Below are positions 10,385 to 23,100 of a stretch of DNA of 64,000 nucleotides, piece by piece (position 1 is the first letter of the stretch; the number at the start of each line of letters is the position of its first letter). The stretch lies in contig OX328106.1 of assembly GCA_946811185.2 (NCBI GenBank), positions 42,482,311-42,546,310 of the forward strand, read 5' to 3'. Made by a program: the position numbers and the translations under genes. The notes below the pieces were generated by a model, which was given only the letters and a program-made list of their open reading frames with translations, searched no databases and was not told the origin of the DNA. The DNA is from Hippopus hippopus. Lineage: Eukaryota > Mollusca > Bivalvia > Cardiida > Cardiidae.

Positions 10385-11593
10385 AATAGTGGTCATGACA
10401 TGTGATCATACTGATGAAGATAAAAATTTGTTTAACAATCAAGATACATCTAAACTCCTTTTCAGCCAGTTCTTTACCCATTTCATTCTTATTTTATGAC
10501 ACTATAATCATTCTTGTATCTCATGCCAAATGTTGCCCCTGATCGCTTCAAGGTTGCTCAGACTAGGACAGATAGAAAATGCATTTCATGTTTTGGAGGC
10601 CTTCACAGCAATTGCTGTTGTTGTATGCGGTTTTAAATGAAGACAAATCCCTCGAGTTTTTCTATCCCTTCACCATATATCAGTAATTTATGTTTACACA
10701 GCTGAGCCATTCTACACCCTTTCAAGTTTTAACAGTATTTTTTCTCTCCAGCTGTAAGGATTATCTTTAATACTTAAACAGCCAAATCAAGATATTTGGA
10801 CAGGAATTTTTCACAGAATTTGACACTATAGACCCTCAATCAGACATCATTATCTTAATCTACTTGACCAACACAATGTGCCTCAATTTGTCATTGGCAT
10901 CTGAAAGTCCTTTTAATTCAAACCCAAGTCATACTGTACTCTTCCTTTTAATGAAAGGAAAGCTCTGGCTTAGTTTTCTAGTATCTTCATGTTTAAAATT
11001 GAATGAAATGGATGGTTGATGTAGGATTGCCATTTTTTTTTTTTAAATTCCAAAAAACCTTGTCTCTACATCTTGAAAGGTGAATAAGAAGGGAATAAGT
11101 ACAATTTACAGATTAATACTATATAATATTAATTTAAAAAAAAAAATGACTACATTTCACATGAAAATAAAAATCTTTGCGATGCACAATAAATAGATGA
11201 CTAGAAGAAAAGGGAAAAGTGAAATTGGATCTAGTGCCATACTACATTTGCTTGTGTTCAATACAATGTTTATTGCATTTTATCTGTAGACTGGATCTCA
11301 AGTATGTTTATTCATTGTTTTCTCACAGACGTAAAACCTAGGTTTTGCTCCAACATAAACATTTTTTTCCTGCTGACTGTATCAAAGAACCGCAATACAT
11401 ATACAGCGAATGAAATACTAGGCACGGACAAAATCTCAAATGGCAGTTATCACGAATGAGTCATTCCATGCATATTTCCTCTATTCGTCATGATGCCTTC
11501 AGGCCATACTCTACCCTTGAAGACCCTATGCCTGCCAAACGTAATCAATGCTGGTCTTAAAATGCTCAAATTTTAAATCATACAATTTAAAAG

Positions 11594-11735
11594 TATGGAA
11601 ATTGTTATGAAGATAACAGTCTGCTTTGTACCGTCAGCCCCAAGTTAGTTGTTGGCAGAACAATGAATTTCAAAATTAGGTAAAAAGTTGCTAAGTTGCT
11701 CTATTTTTTGTTTACTTTTTACCTGGTTTTAACAT
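11594..11735. mobile_element. ATGGAAAT element, truncated copy
   Basis: ATGGAAATTGTTATGAAGAT, TACCGTCAGCCCCAAGTT and GGTAAAAAGTTGCTAAG match the left part of the 59.3-kb element; the right inverted repeat is missing. Confidence 0.65.
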
Positions 11736-11984
11736 TTAATTTTTATATGGTGAAAAATTAAGTATGCTGAGGTCTCAGAGAGTTCTTAATCACCTTTACA
11801 TTTAAATTGTCCATGTATTACAATACTTCTGAACTAATTGATTTTCCTTAACTATTAATGCATATTAATGCATTTGTACAAATATACACAGAATCAAAAA
11901 TAAGGGAACCTTTGTATTTCATCTTGAGGTAAAACTTTAATTTTACAAAAAAAGAAAAATATATATCAGATATAGAATCCAAGT

Positions 11985-12222
11985 CAGTATCAGTTGTGAC
12001 CTCCATGTGCAGAAACACCTGCATGACACCTGGCTGGCATACTGGAGAAGATACAGCATATTGTTGCTCTTGGAATCTGCTGTCATTCCTCCTGGAGTGC
12101 AGCACAAAGTTTCTAGAGACTGGCTGGTCCTTAGCGCTATGCATGAACTCTTCTATCTAAGTCATCCCACAGATGCTCAATGGGAGACAGGTCTGGTAAT
12201 TTGGCAGGCCAATGAAGTGTGA
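11985..12222 (-). pseudogene. Tc1/mariner transposase C-terminal fragment, frameshifted
   Basis: Read on the - strand, one frame gives WPAKLPDLSPIEHLWDDLDR, the end of the DDE transposase domain (PDLSPIEHLWD is diagnostic for Tc1/mariner). After a frame change it continues LQEE, QQIPRATI and SSMPARCHAGVSAHGGHN, matching the family's C-terminal region around RCQACIQARGGHT. Stops and at least one frameshift separate the pieces. The N-terminal helix-turn-helix, the first two catalytic aspartates and the terminal repeats are not visible, so this is a dead internal fragment. Confidence 0.85.
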
Positions 12223-12269
12223 AAGCAATAACAAAGCTTTTCTAAAAACTACATACGTTCATGCACCCA

Positions 12270-12498
12270 TTAACCCTTTACCACACAATGCCAACTTTCA
12301 ACATACCTGGGAAAGAAGCCCTTTGAAAACATGGTGGGAAAAGGAGAAAATGCTGGTAACCAGCATTTTCTCCATTTCCCACAATGTTTTCTACCCTACC
12401 CAAGAAAAATTGCACCATTTGAGCCACATTTAAATTGTCGTCTGCAAATGCTCTCAATTTGGACAAGGCTAAAATTTTGACGTCTTGTAAAGGGTTAA
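12270..12498 (-). mobile_element. Palindromic TTAA MITE, full length
   Basis: TTAACCCTTTACCACACAAT to GTAAAGGGTTAA, hairpin nearly perfect. It lies 50 bases from the dead Tc1/mariner fragment. Confidence 0.9.
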
Positions 12499-12810
12499 AA
12501 GTACAATTGCCTGTGAAGCAAAATATTTGTCAGATAGGAAAATGTAGTTTTGAATGAAATGATAGAAAAATGTGATGGGTATAGGAACAATGTCCTTTAA
12601 CAAGTAATGTTTGCTTTTCCTATTTTTTTTCAAATGCAGGCGTAAGAAGTTAAGAGCTCATAAACTAAAGCCTAGCACTGTAACAAATATGGGCTAAGCT
12701 GTAAAAATATTGATGGGCCTTTTATACATCCACACAGGTATGGCAAATGCTTAATCTGAAACACTGAAAAGTCTTTATACCTCATTAGATCTCAATAAAA
12801 CAATGAATTC

Positions 12811-13039
12811 TTAATCCTTTTTCAAACAATCCTGACTTTGGTTCCTTGCGGAAGAAGGCTTTTGAAAACATTGTAGCAAAAGAATAAGATGCAGGTAACC
12901 AGTATTTTCTCCTTTTCTCACATTTTCTATCCTTTGAAAGACAACCTTTTTTTTTTTTTTTAAATAACAATTAATATGTCTTATATAAATGCTTTTAATT
13001 GGCACGAGACAAAAACTTTGTTGTCTGGTAAAGAGTTAA
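12811..13039 (-). mobile_element. Palindromic TTAA MITE, diverged
   Basis: TTAATCCTTTTTCAAAC to GGTAAAGAGTTAA, with a poly-T expansion in the right arm. Confidence 0.8.
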
Positions 13040-13284
13040 AGAATGTAAAATGCTCATAACAAATTCTACACAACACAGTAACAACATCTTAAAGTCATGG
13101 AATAAAATACAAACATGCAATTATATACATACAAAATCTTAAAGAGTTAATACTTTTAATTGATGGATAATGATAAAAATTGACAGAGATTCAAAATATA
13201 AGAGAACTGTAAGAGTCCTGAAACAGCTTGCCGGGAAATGCAGAATTTGACCAAGGGACTATTATTTGAAAATTCTTGGTTCTT

Positions 13285-13457
13285 TGACCCTTTATAAAAC
13301 AGCCTGCTGTTTCAAAAATCCTAAAGAAGGCTTTTGAAAACATTGTGGGAAAAGGAGAAATGATGGTAATAAGAATGTCCCACCAATTTAAAAGAACCCC
13401 ATCATTTAAAACAAATGCAAATGCTCTCAATTAGGACAAATCTAATATTTTGTTATA
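13285..13457 (-). mobile_element. Decayed palindromic MITE
   Basis: Left arm GAAGGCTTTTGAAAACATTG intact, right hairpin arm missing, right end near TTTTGTTATACC. Confidence 0.6.
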
Positions 13458-14074
13458 CCATACTAAAAAGGTAATATCAAGGCTACTGAGTGTACAGTAG
13501 GAACAAGAAGATGGTTTGTGATTTGAAAGCTTTTGTTAAAATACTACTAGATAAATCTAGATGCATGATATCAATGATACAGGTATTGTGGTTTCAGACA
13601 TAATCTTTAAATTTCTCTCAAGTTATAACTATACCTAAAGCATCTTTACACAATTGGGAAACAATTTTGATAAGGAACCACAAAATGATATTACCAAAAC
13701 ACAAAATATTGATAAAAATCTTGAAAGTTTCCATGGTCTAAATCTGCAAATACAGTTGCTAGACATCTGACCTATCCAAAAATACAGAAAAAATAAATCT
13801 ACTACTATACTTTGGACGATTCCTGTAGTAGTGTATTCTCAATACTCTTTTGAACAATTTTGAAAGAACACTACACTAGGATGATTTCAAATCTTGCAAG
13901 ATATTTGAATTGCTCATTGGTAACAAGGTGACATTTCCAGTCAGGTTTGTAGACTCCAGATGCATGCCTGACCATGACCGACCCTAAAGGCTCCCAATGA
14001 GCAATGAGCATCTTGAAGAAGAAAAAAAAAAGATTCTAAGTGAGAAAATTATATGTTTAAAACAAAAGGGCCAT

Positions 14075-14755
14075 GATGGCCCCGAAGTCGCTCACCTGAG
14101 CCTTTTTGCCATACATGACCCTTTTGTAATCTCTTCCAGGATGTAATTACAAACATTCTGACAAACTTTCAAAAGTATTAGACTTAAAATATAGCCTCTA
14201 GAGTGTACATAAGGTTTATCTAAGACTTTACCTAGTGACCTAGTTTTTAACCCCATGTGATCCATTTTCAAACTCATCTAAGATATCAAGACAAATGTTC
14301 TGACCAAGTTTCAAGATTATCGGACTGAAAATGTAGCCTCTAGACCGTACACAAGGTTTTTCAAAGTTTGACCTAGTGACCTACTTTTTGACCCGATGTA
14401 ACCCACTTTCAAACTCTTTAAACCTATTATCAAGACAAATAATCTGACCAACTTTCAACATTCCGACCAAGTTTCATGGGTATAGGACCGAAAATGTGGC
14501 CTCTAGAGGGTACACAAGGTTTTTCTAAGATTTGACCTAGTGACCTAGTTTTTGACCTGACATGACCTATTTTCGAACTCGTCCGAGATATTATCAAGAC
14601 AAACATCCTGACCAAGTTTCATGAGTATCGGACTGAAAATGTGGCTTCTGGAGTGTACACAAGGTAAAAATGAAGACGAACGATGGACGACGCACGCCGG
14701 ACACAGCACGATCATAAAAGCTCACCTTGAGCACTCTGTGCTCAGGTGAGCTAAA
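14075..14755 (-). repeat. Minisatellite-like element, second copy
   Basis: Same family as the 53-kb copy on the opposite strand, with fewer units. Read on - it starts GCTCACCTGAGCACAGAGTG and has GACCAAGTTTCATGAGTAT in its complement. Flanked on the left by GGGCCATGATGGCCCC, itself a small palindrome. Confidence 0.83.
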
Positions 14756-14872
14756 AATAGATGAAAAGATGATAGATAAGAGGCTGGTAAACATACATTT
14801 TTCTGGGCTAGTAATTGAAGTTTGATAGTAATAAAGGTAAAAAAAAAATACCTAAATAAGCACAAAACAAAT

Positions 14873-15124
14873 GAGTCATGCTCTGTGAAAACAGGGTTTA
14901 ATGCATCTGCAAAATCTTTCAATCCTGTCAGCCTGTGCACTCCGCACATGTTGACAAGGATCAAAACTTTTTTCTATTTGCAAATTCCTACATGTCAAAG
15001 AACCATTCCAAACAAGTTGACTATAAGACTGGCTAGATTTGATAGATCTATAATTATGTGATAACTTGCTTAGCATACTGCATCATGGAAATGCATTAAA
15101 CCCCCTTTGGCCAGAAAATGGCTC
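14873..15124. mobile_element. GAGCCATGCTCTG element (family B), full length
   Basis: Starts GAGTCATGCTCTGTGAAAAC and ends with GCATTAAACCCCCTTTGG and CCAGAAAATGGCTC. About 250 bp. Confidence 0.85.
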
Positions 15125-16342
15125 AAATCATTTCTTTCTGAGATCTTTTGATTTTATGAAGAGAATAACAGTAAAAGAAAGAAAAACTCAGGGAAGAACT
15201 TGAGCCTTTCATTCACTTCTTTTTTTCCTAGTCGTTAATGTTTGATGTAAATATCATTAAAAAAAAAGGAAAAACTAACAGCAATGGTGCTGATATTGCA
15301 AATATTCATTCAAATATTCAAAGATGATTTAAAGTAAGCAGGCTTCCCAAGATGTAACAATGATTTATTCTAATGTTTTGTTCTAAACATATATGTGTAA
15401 AAAATGAAATTAAAGAATAAGAAAAATCTCCAACATATATAAATACATTTATGGATTAAATTTACTGAGAAATGGAATATAAAAATTATGATTAAAAAAT
15501 TATTAACACCGAAGTACTGTACACTGACTAAGAAAAAGTAAAACAAAGCTATGATCTACAAGTATATCTGTAATACAAGCCTTCCAGTAGCTTTCACTTC
15601 AACATAAGACTGTAACAAGAATAAGCAAAGAAAAATACAATGAAATGAGAAATATCACAAAAGGTTACTTGGTACTGCCTCAAAGTGTTGTGATAGACAT
15701 TCAAACCTTTTAAACTTTAACAGCCATCCCAAAAACTATGTCTGGTACATTTGCATTTTCTGAATATCAGTTTTACAAAGTTTCAAGACACTAACAGCAA
15801 TAACGCGGGAGGAGTTTGCAATACAAAATAGCTATTGCATGTCCACAGGCTGACAGGCCAACTCCAGAGATATACAAACACATTTTGATAAAGATTTAAC
15901 CCTTGTAGTGCTTTAGTAATGAAATGGGTATCCTCATTTAGAACTAAAGGTGCAGATATTGCAATTGTAAAGCTGTCTTTGTAAGAATATCTTGCAAAGA
16001 AGCGGACAGTTCTGTGCATATTCTGTGCAGTCTTACCTTAATATACACTGTCTGCATCAGCAATTAAATCTAGGTTAACATTACAGGGGTTTACTTATAA
16101 ATACTGTTTTAGGTGGAATCTGAACAAGTCACTATTGTAATTTTTCTACCTCTCCCCTTTGATTCCTTCAGAAACCTTGAGTGGGTTTTGTAGACAGTTT
16201 GGATCAATATAGGACTGATCAGTCAGAATGTCCAGTGTGATCTTTACTGTCTTGTTTCATAGATGGTGACATATCCTCTTCTGAGAAGAAAAGCCTTGAA
16301 ATCACAAAATCTTTGTTGCCGAGTTCAACCAAATATATTATA

Positions 16343-16533
16343 AGCCATGCTCTGTGAAAAGGGCCAAAACTTTTCGGTATCAGTCAATTTTCTGTATGTC
16401 CAGGGCCCAGTCTACCTCATGATTAAGTCGGCTGATAAATGTGACTATTATGGATCCATAAGTATGTTATCGCTTGCTTGGTATCATGCATCACAGAGAT
16501 GCATAAAGCCCCCATTTGCCAGAGCACGGCTCA
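16343..16533. mobile_element. GAGCCATGCTCTG element (family B), internally deleted
   Basis: Both ends present (AGCCATGCTCTGTGAAAAGG, CCAGAGCACGGCTCAT) but the CAGCCTG core is missing. Confidence 0.8.
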
Positions 16534-17147
16534 TATATTTCACACAAAGGCTAATTACAAGACACTCTACGGGAATTCTACTGAGCAAATAGTTGTTATA
16601 CTAAAGGCAAGTCTAAATGAATGAGTAACATAGACTTCATGACCTAAGAAGGTCCTCCAAACATAAGGTTAAGATTAGTCCTCAAAGTACTGAATAAATG
16701 ACTAATTGATTGATTTATATTCCCCTTTCAACATTTTTTCAATTATATCACTGCAACAGCTCTCATAATCTTGTGTGAACTGGAATTCAAAGTACTTAGC
16801 CAGAGCTCTGATATCTTACCCAAGTACACTCACTAAAAAATACTAAATCAATGAAGTGGACTGCAAAAACAACATTGTCAATCTCAAGTTGATTTTTAAA
16901 CAAGGTATATCCTCAAGATAGGAGGCAGAGCAGATTCTAGATCAGAATGGACTTTTCTCTGGTCTGTCTAGTCTTGATCTACACAGGATGCAGAAGAGGC
17001 TTAAATCTTTCACAGTGCTTAGTTACTTTTTAATTCTTTCATTTCGGTTCTGCGTAGGATGAACCCTTAGAGCAAAGCATAACTTAACCCCAAGAAGGCC
17101 AATTAACACACTTAAAAGGTTAATTTTTCTTTTTAATTTTATGTAGA

Positions 17148-17357
17148 TTAACCCTTTCCCACACAACAAGATTTTGGCCTTGTTCAAACTGAGAGCATTT
17201 GTAGAAAACAATTTAAATGTGTGTAAAATTATAATATTTCATGGTGGAAGGGTACAAAACATTGTGCGAGAAGGAGAAAATGCTGGTTACAACAATGTTT
17301 TCAAAAGCCGTCTTTCTCAAAGGCAAGGAAACACAGGACTGTTTGGTAAAGGATTAA
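17148..17357 (+). mobile_element. Palindromic TTAA MITE, right hairpin arm deleted
   Basis: TTAA ends present. The hairpin's right arm is missing (GGTTACAACAATGTTTTC), so this copy cannot fold. Confidence 0.8.
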
Positions 17358-17413
17358 GATCAGACTGCCTTTTGCAGAGTGAACATCATCATCAGACTGT
17401 GCATTCTGTTCAT

Positions 17414-17590
17414 TAACCTTAACAAACGATCCTGTGTTATAAAAGCCCTTAATGCCTTCAAAAACATTAAGGTAACAGCATTTTCTCCTTTTTCCAAATT
17501 GATTTTTACCTGTTTCAAAGACAAATACTTTCACCTAACTAGAATTGTCATCTGTAAAACCTTTAAATAAGGTGATAATATTTTTAACTT
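17414..17590 (-). mobile_element. Decayed palindromic MITE
   Basis: Reverse copy just downstream of the protrudin stop; right arm CAGCATTTTCTCC is visible, left arm deleted. Confidence 0.6.
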
Positions 17591-17799
17591 TGTATGCAGT
17601 CTAAGGCTAATATACATCTTCTGCCTTTTTTATATTTAAAAAAAAAAACAGATAACTTTCTCCATTATAAGTATATAATACTATTATTTGTCCTCCAAAA
17701 ATGGTATTTTTTTGACTTAGTTATACTCTATGGCATACCCTAAATGCTCATTGCACAAAGTGAATAACAACTTGAAAAACGTTTGTATCATCTGTCTTT

Positions 17800-17903
17800 C
17801 TATCCAGCTTTCTCTTTTGTCTCTAGCTTTTTCTCTCTATCTTCAATCAGGGTTTTGTGACATGCCAAACACACTAATACCATCTCTGTCTGTGCTCCTG
17901 GAG
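17800..17903 (-). CDS. ZFYVE27: ZFYVE27 last exon, final CxxC and C-terminus
   Basis: APGAQTEMVLVCLACHKTL matches human APEAQRETVFVCASCNQTL. A charged Lys/Glu tail of 14 residues longer than the human one ends at TAG. Acceptor tttatccag, phase 1 in. I found no convincing poly(A) signal downstream. Confidence 0.92.
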
Positions 17904-20110
17904 CTGGATAAAAATATTACAAACAAGAAATACATTAGTTTAAAACTATTTTAAAGTTAATTACTTACTATGGTTGCTTCCCTGAAACCTAAACAGTACC
18001 TGTATCTTCATGTGGGTAGTTCAGTAGGTTTGATATGCTGACTCCACTTGTCATAGGGTTCAAACCTAGAACCTAAAAATGTGTCAGCGGTGCTCTCCCC
18101 CTGCACAACCTCCTCCAAAATGAAATACTGTAACCAATTCCAGAACAAATATAACTTTCACATCCAACTCCAGAGTACTTTTTGAAAACAAAATCTTGTA
18201 CCACTGTATTTTCCATATTGTTTTAATAAGATAATTTTTCCATCTCTTTGCACAACAAAACTGATAATGGCAATGTGAAGGCCAAATTAGCTAGAATTTT
18301 TCATTAACTCTTTACCACACAATCCCGACTTTTAACGACCCTTAGAAAGAAGCCTTTTGAAAACATTGTGGGAAAAGGAGAAAATGCTTGTAACCAGCAT
18401 TTTCTCCTTTTCCCACAATGTTTTCTACCATTCCCAAACCAAATCTCAGTTTTTCAGTCACATTTATTTTATCGTCTGCAAATGCTTTCAATTTGGACCA
18501 GTCTATAATTTTGTCGTTTCGTAAAGAGTTAAACATTAACCTTTTACCACAAAATCCCAAGCTTTGACAACCCTGAGAAAGATAGCTTTTACAAATGTGG
18601 GAAAAGGAGCATTTGCTAGTTTTTCCTTTTCCCAAAATGTTTTCTACCCTTTAACAGATTCCACCAGGTTGGACACATATGAATTTGTAGACTGCAAATG
18701 CTTTCAATCTGGATAAGTCTAGACTTGTTATCTGGCAAAGATTTAACTGAACTTGTGAACTAAATGGGTATCATAGTAATGATATTTTCAGTCAGTAGAG
18801 GCAAAATTATTTTGACTTTAAGGATGTATAAATTTGAATCTTTAAAATAACATCAAAAAGAGTAGATCCAAGATTGGGACATGCATTCTGAACTTAATCT
18901 ACACTGGCCTTTCAGGCAATTGAAGCTATCCGCAGCCGCCAATAGTTAAAGTACAAATACAGTGTTAGATAAATTCTTGCAAAAAAAATTTTCTCATAAT
19001 GTGACAAAAATTTTAGTCTTACAGATATTGAAAACATTTGCAGACTTTGTTTATGAAAAGTAAGAAAACATTGTTGGAAAAGGAGAAAATGCTGGTAACC
19101 AATATTTTCTCCTTTTCTGACATTGTTTTCAAAAGCTTTTCTCAGGATCCAATAAACAGAGGATCACAAAATATGGGGATAAAAGAAACACTTACCAGTG
19201 GCACCCATCCATGATTTGGGCACTTTTTGATTACAACATTTGGAGCAGAAATGTTTTCCACATTGCTGACACAAACACTGAAATATATACATGTCTTCAA
19301 ATTAGCAAACTTGGTTATTCAAGTACAAAAAGAGTGGAGGTTATCAACCAATAAAGTGGACAAAACCAAATTGGCAACAGTTCTTTTCCATTGTTTTATA
19401 ACGGATGTCATTGCCTTTCCTTAAAACCGTAACTACGGGCATACATCACAGTCAGTCATAATTCTGGGTTTAATTGTAATCCTGAAATCCAAGACTCGCC
19501 ATCTGTTTGGTGGAGGATCAAAATTAAGGATGAGACAAAAAACATCAGAATTGCCTGAGAATATAAAGCCAATTCCTTATTCAGTTGGTTTCTATGTTCA
19601 CACACCAAGCAGTTTTGCATCATAATATGTTCCATGATGAGGAAAGGCAGTGAATGTCTTGTCTTTTGTGTCAAGAATATGATATTGTTCAAAATATCTT
19701 CAACTTGTCACAAAAAAACCCGTTTTTATCAGGATAATGAGGTCAAAATATGAGAATCATGCAGAGTTGTATACTTACAATTTTTTTCAGGATTGACGAG
19801 AAAGATGTACTACATGCAGCACATTTTTCTGAAAAAGAAAAACAAATTGATTTTAAAAAATGAATGCAAATCAGTATCTCTTTCACCAAAGAAATACTGC
19901 TACACTGTACTGGAAGAATGGACTATGGTTCAAATGTTGCAATGGTCTTCTGTGATTTTGTGAAAAATTCTTTGCTTAATTTGATTGTTTTTTTAACTCA
20001 CTATCTGCTGAAACAAATATGCAGCAACATAAACATTAAAAAATCACTGTAAAATATGGATAACTGACATGAAATAAGGCTTTACAAATGAACATATTTA
20101 ATATGATAAA

Positions 20111-20150
<40 letters not shown>

Positions 20151-23100
20151 CCCCACCTCTCTCTCTCTCGTCATATGTTTCTTTTACGTCAGGTTTAAAA
20201 TTGATCTGTAACCTAACAGATTAAATCAAGCTTATGGTTTATTTCTTGGAGAAATTTCACTCTAAAATCACCAAGTAAACAAAATTAATGCATTCAGTTA
20301 ACCCATTACCAAACAACAAAAATGTAGACATGTCCAAATTGAAAACATTTGCAGACAACACAATAAATGTGACTCAAAAATTGTAATTGGATAGGGAAAG
20401 GTGGATAACATTGTGGGAAAAGGAGAAAATGCTGGATAATATTTTCTCCTTGGCCCAGGATGTTTTCAAAAGCTTTCTTTTTCAGGGTCTTTAAAAGTCA
20501 GGGTTGTGTAAAAAAGGGATAAAAAAAGGTAGAAATTGCAATTTCAATCCATTTTCTTTTGCACAAATCTAAATAAAGGTGATAGTTTACATGAATTACC
20601 CAGTCTGCAAAGATTGATATTGTTGCAAAGAGACATTTAAAATTTATTGGCATCATATAGAATAGATTACCATTGGCAATAATTTTACGTCTCCGTTTCA
20701 GTTCCATTAGACGTGCCACCATTCCTGGTTTAGTTTCCCCCTGTGAAGTTCTATCACCACTTCCATCCTCCTCTTCTTCTTCATCTTCTTCTTCATCTTC
20801 ATGAGCATTCTGAAAAAATGGTGTGTTTTTAACATTAACCATCAAAGGCCAATTTTAACCCTAAAGCTGCTAAACGTGACTCACTGACCTTTTGCGGACA
20901 GTGCAGATCATTATCAGATTGCAGAGAACATGCAGTCCTCAAAAAAAAACAAACAAAAAAAAAAAAAAAACTTTGAAATAGCATCATTCATGTTTTTGCT
21001 ATTGACTTGAAAGTTTCATTTTACTTATATAGCAGGATAAGAGTTAAAATTATTTCAGACTGATCAGGGCAACACTTCATTTATTGATGTATTTCTAAAT
21101 ATCACCAGCACTAGGATGGGGTCTGTAGTGCCTTGCTCAGAACACTTGATAAAGGGTCACAACTTCCGTGCCTGAATCAGATTCTCCACTGCTCAGTGAA
21201 TAGGTGAGACAGATATGCATTACACAAAAATATTTAAGTTTAAGGGGGGGACCATGCTTCAATGCTTACTAACAGATATCCATAAATTGTGTGTTGCAGG
21301 TCTTCATCTTATTGTAAGATATTGTACAGAACAATGACAGCAAAATGGAGGAAGTAGACACATTATATCAATAATACATGCATTAATCATAAAAAAGTCT
21401 TATTTCAAGGGAGATCATTCTTCAGCACTTTACCCTTTACCACAAAATCAAGAATTATAATGACCCAGTGACATAGCACTTTTAAAAACATTCTGAGAAA
21501 AGGAGAAAATGCTGGTAACAAGCATTTTCTGTTTTTTCCCAGAATGCCTTTCAGTTTTTCAAAAACAAATCTCATCATTTGAGTCATGTGTAGTTTCTTC
21601 CTTACAAAATTAATGCTTTTGATTTAAATTGAGTCTAAAATTTTGTCAAGTGGTAAAGGCCAAAGGATTAATCACAGCTTTAACTGAACGCATGTAAAAT
21701 TTTTATCTCTCACATTTACAACTGTAGTTGACAGTTGTACAAAATTTCAGTGTAATGACAGCAAGACTCAGGGAAAACTTTGGGACACAAATATGCCTAT
21801 TAATACATCAACAGTAAACCTCCAAAAACATTTAATCCTTCACCACACAGCAACATTTTAGACTTGTCCAAAGTGAAAGCATTTCAAGACGACAAATTCA
21901 AAGTGGCTCAAAAGATGATTTCTGTCTTTAAAGTGGGAGAAAACATTGTGGGAAAAGGAGAAGATGCTGGTTACCAGCATCTTCTCCTTTGCCCATAATG
22001 TTTTCAAAAGCCTTTCCTATCATGGTCCTTAAAACTCGGGATTGTGTGGTACAGGGTTAATGGACAGCAGTGTAAATACAAATACATGTATGTATGCTTT
22101 TGATTTTTCTTATTATCATGATGAGGCAACAATATCTCATGGTTTCATATTTATTCCTTACATCATTGAGTTTATCTGAATCTGTCAGACCAAGACTGTC
22201 TGGATCTTCTAATGTTTGAAGTGGCATGTTATCCTGTAATATCAAAGATATTTACATGTTTATACTTCACCTTTAACTCTTTACTGAATAAAAAAATCTT
22301 ATACTGGTCGATTATTCAATGCTTAATAACAGATATCCGTAAATTGTGTCTTGCACAGGAAACTGAAAGCTTTTGAATGGAATTGAAATCTTTTGCAGAT
22401 GACAAATGTGGCTTAATTGATATGATTTTAAGTTGAAAGGTTAGAAAAATACTGAGAAAATAAAAGTGGATACTTTTCTGACAATGTGTTCAAATGCCTT
22501 CCTCCTGAGGGATGTTAAAACATGGGACTGTTTTCTACAACGTTAGATTGCAAAATAACATAAAAGGACTACTTTTCAGTCTGTGAAATGACCAAAAGGT
22601 CAAAATTCACAAACCATCAAATATACAGTTTAATCATGAATTCCAAGCTGTCTAATAGGTTGACACAAAACATCTCAGCCAATCAGGTTGCTAGTCTTTG
22701 AATTCAGTGTTGGTATTAGATATAGAATGGTCTGTGAACAAACTTTAAAAAATTTAAATCTACTGACTATTTTGGCCACCAGGCTATCTTGCACTATGTC
22801 AGACAATGCAGATCTAGGATTGAGACACATAGAATGTGCAGTCTGATCCTGAATCTAAAGTGCCTGTGAACAAACTTCAGCTGTGTGTGATATTCCATGG
22901 GTAAATATAGGAAAACAGCTTGTATTGAGGCCAAACCTACTGCAAAAGCCTAGAAGGATATTGACTCTTTGTAGATTTATTAAAAAGCAGTTAAAAAAGA
23001 TTAACATATGACTTAGCAATCAACTTTCAGCATTGGTGTCAACTGATGACATAAACTTGATACATAACTATAGATTTTCAGATGAAACTCTACAAGAAGC

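Larger units (their letters stand above)
5848..17799. other. Intergenic region between PGAM and ZFYVE27 3' ends
   Basis: Twelve kilobases with no conserved coding exon that I could recognise. It holds about a dozen MITE copies, two SINE-like copies, two ~250-bp GAGCCATGCTCTG elements, two minisatellite-like repeats and a dead Tc1/mariner fragment. The two flanking genes converge here, so poly(A) sites but not promoters of these genes are expected. Stretches 10400-11580 and 15130-16330 show nothing beyond AT-rich unique-looking sequence. Confidence 0.6.

Noticed and set aside
16225..16290. Alternative last exon of protrudin on the - strand (EEDMSPSMKQ to a stop)
   Set aside because: Phase fits, but the exon at 17800-17903 matches the conserved final CxxC of the FYVE finger and is clearly right.
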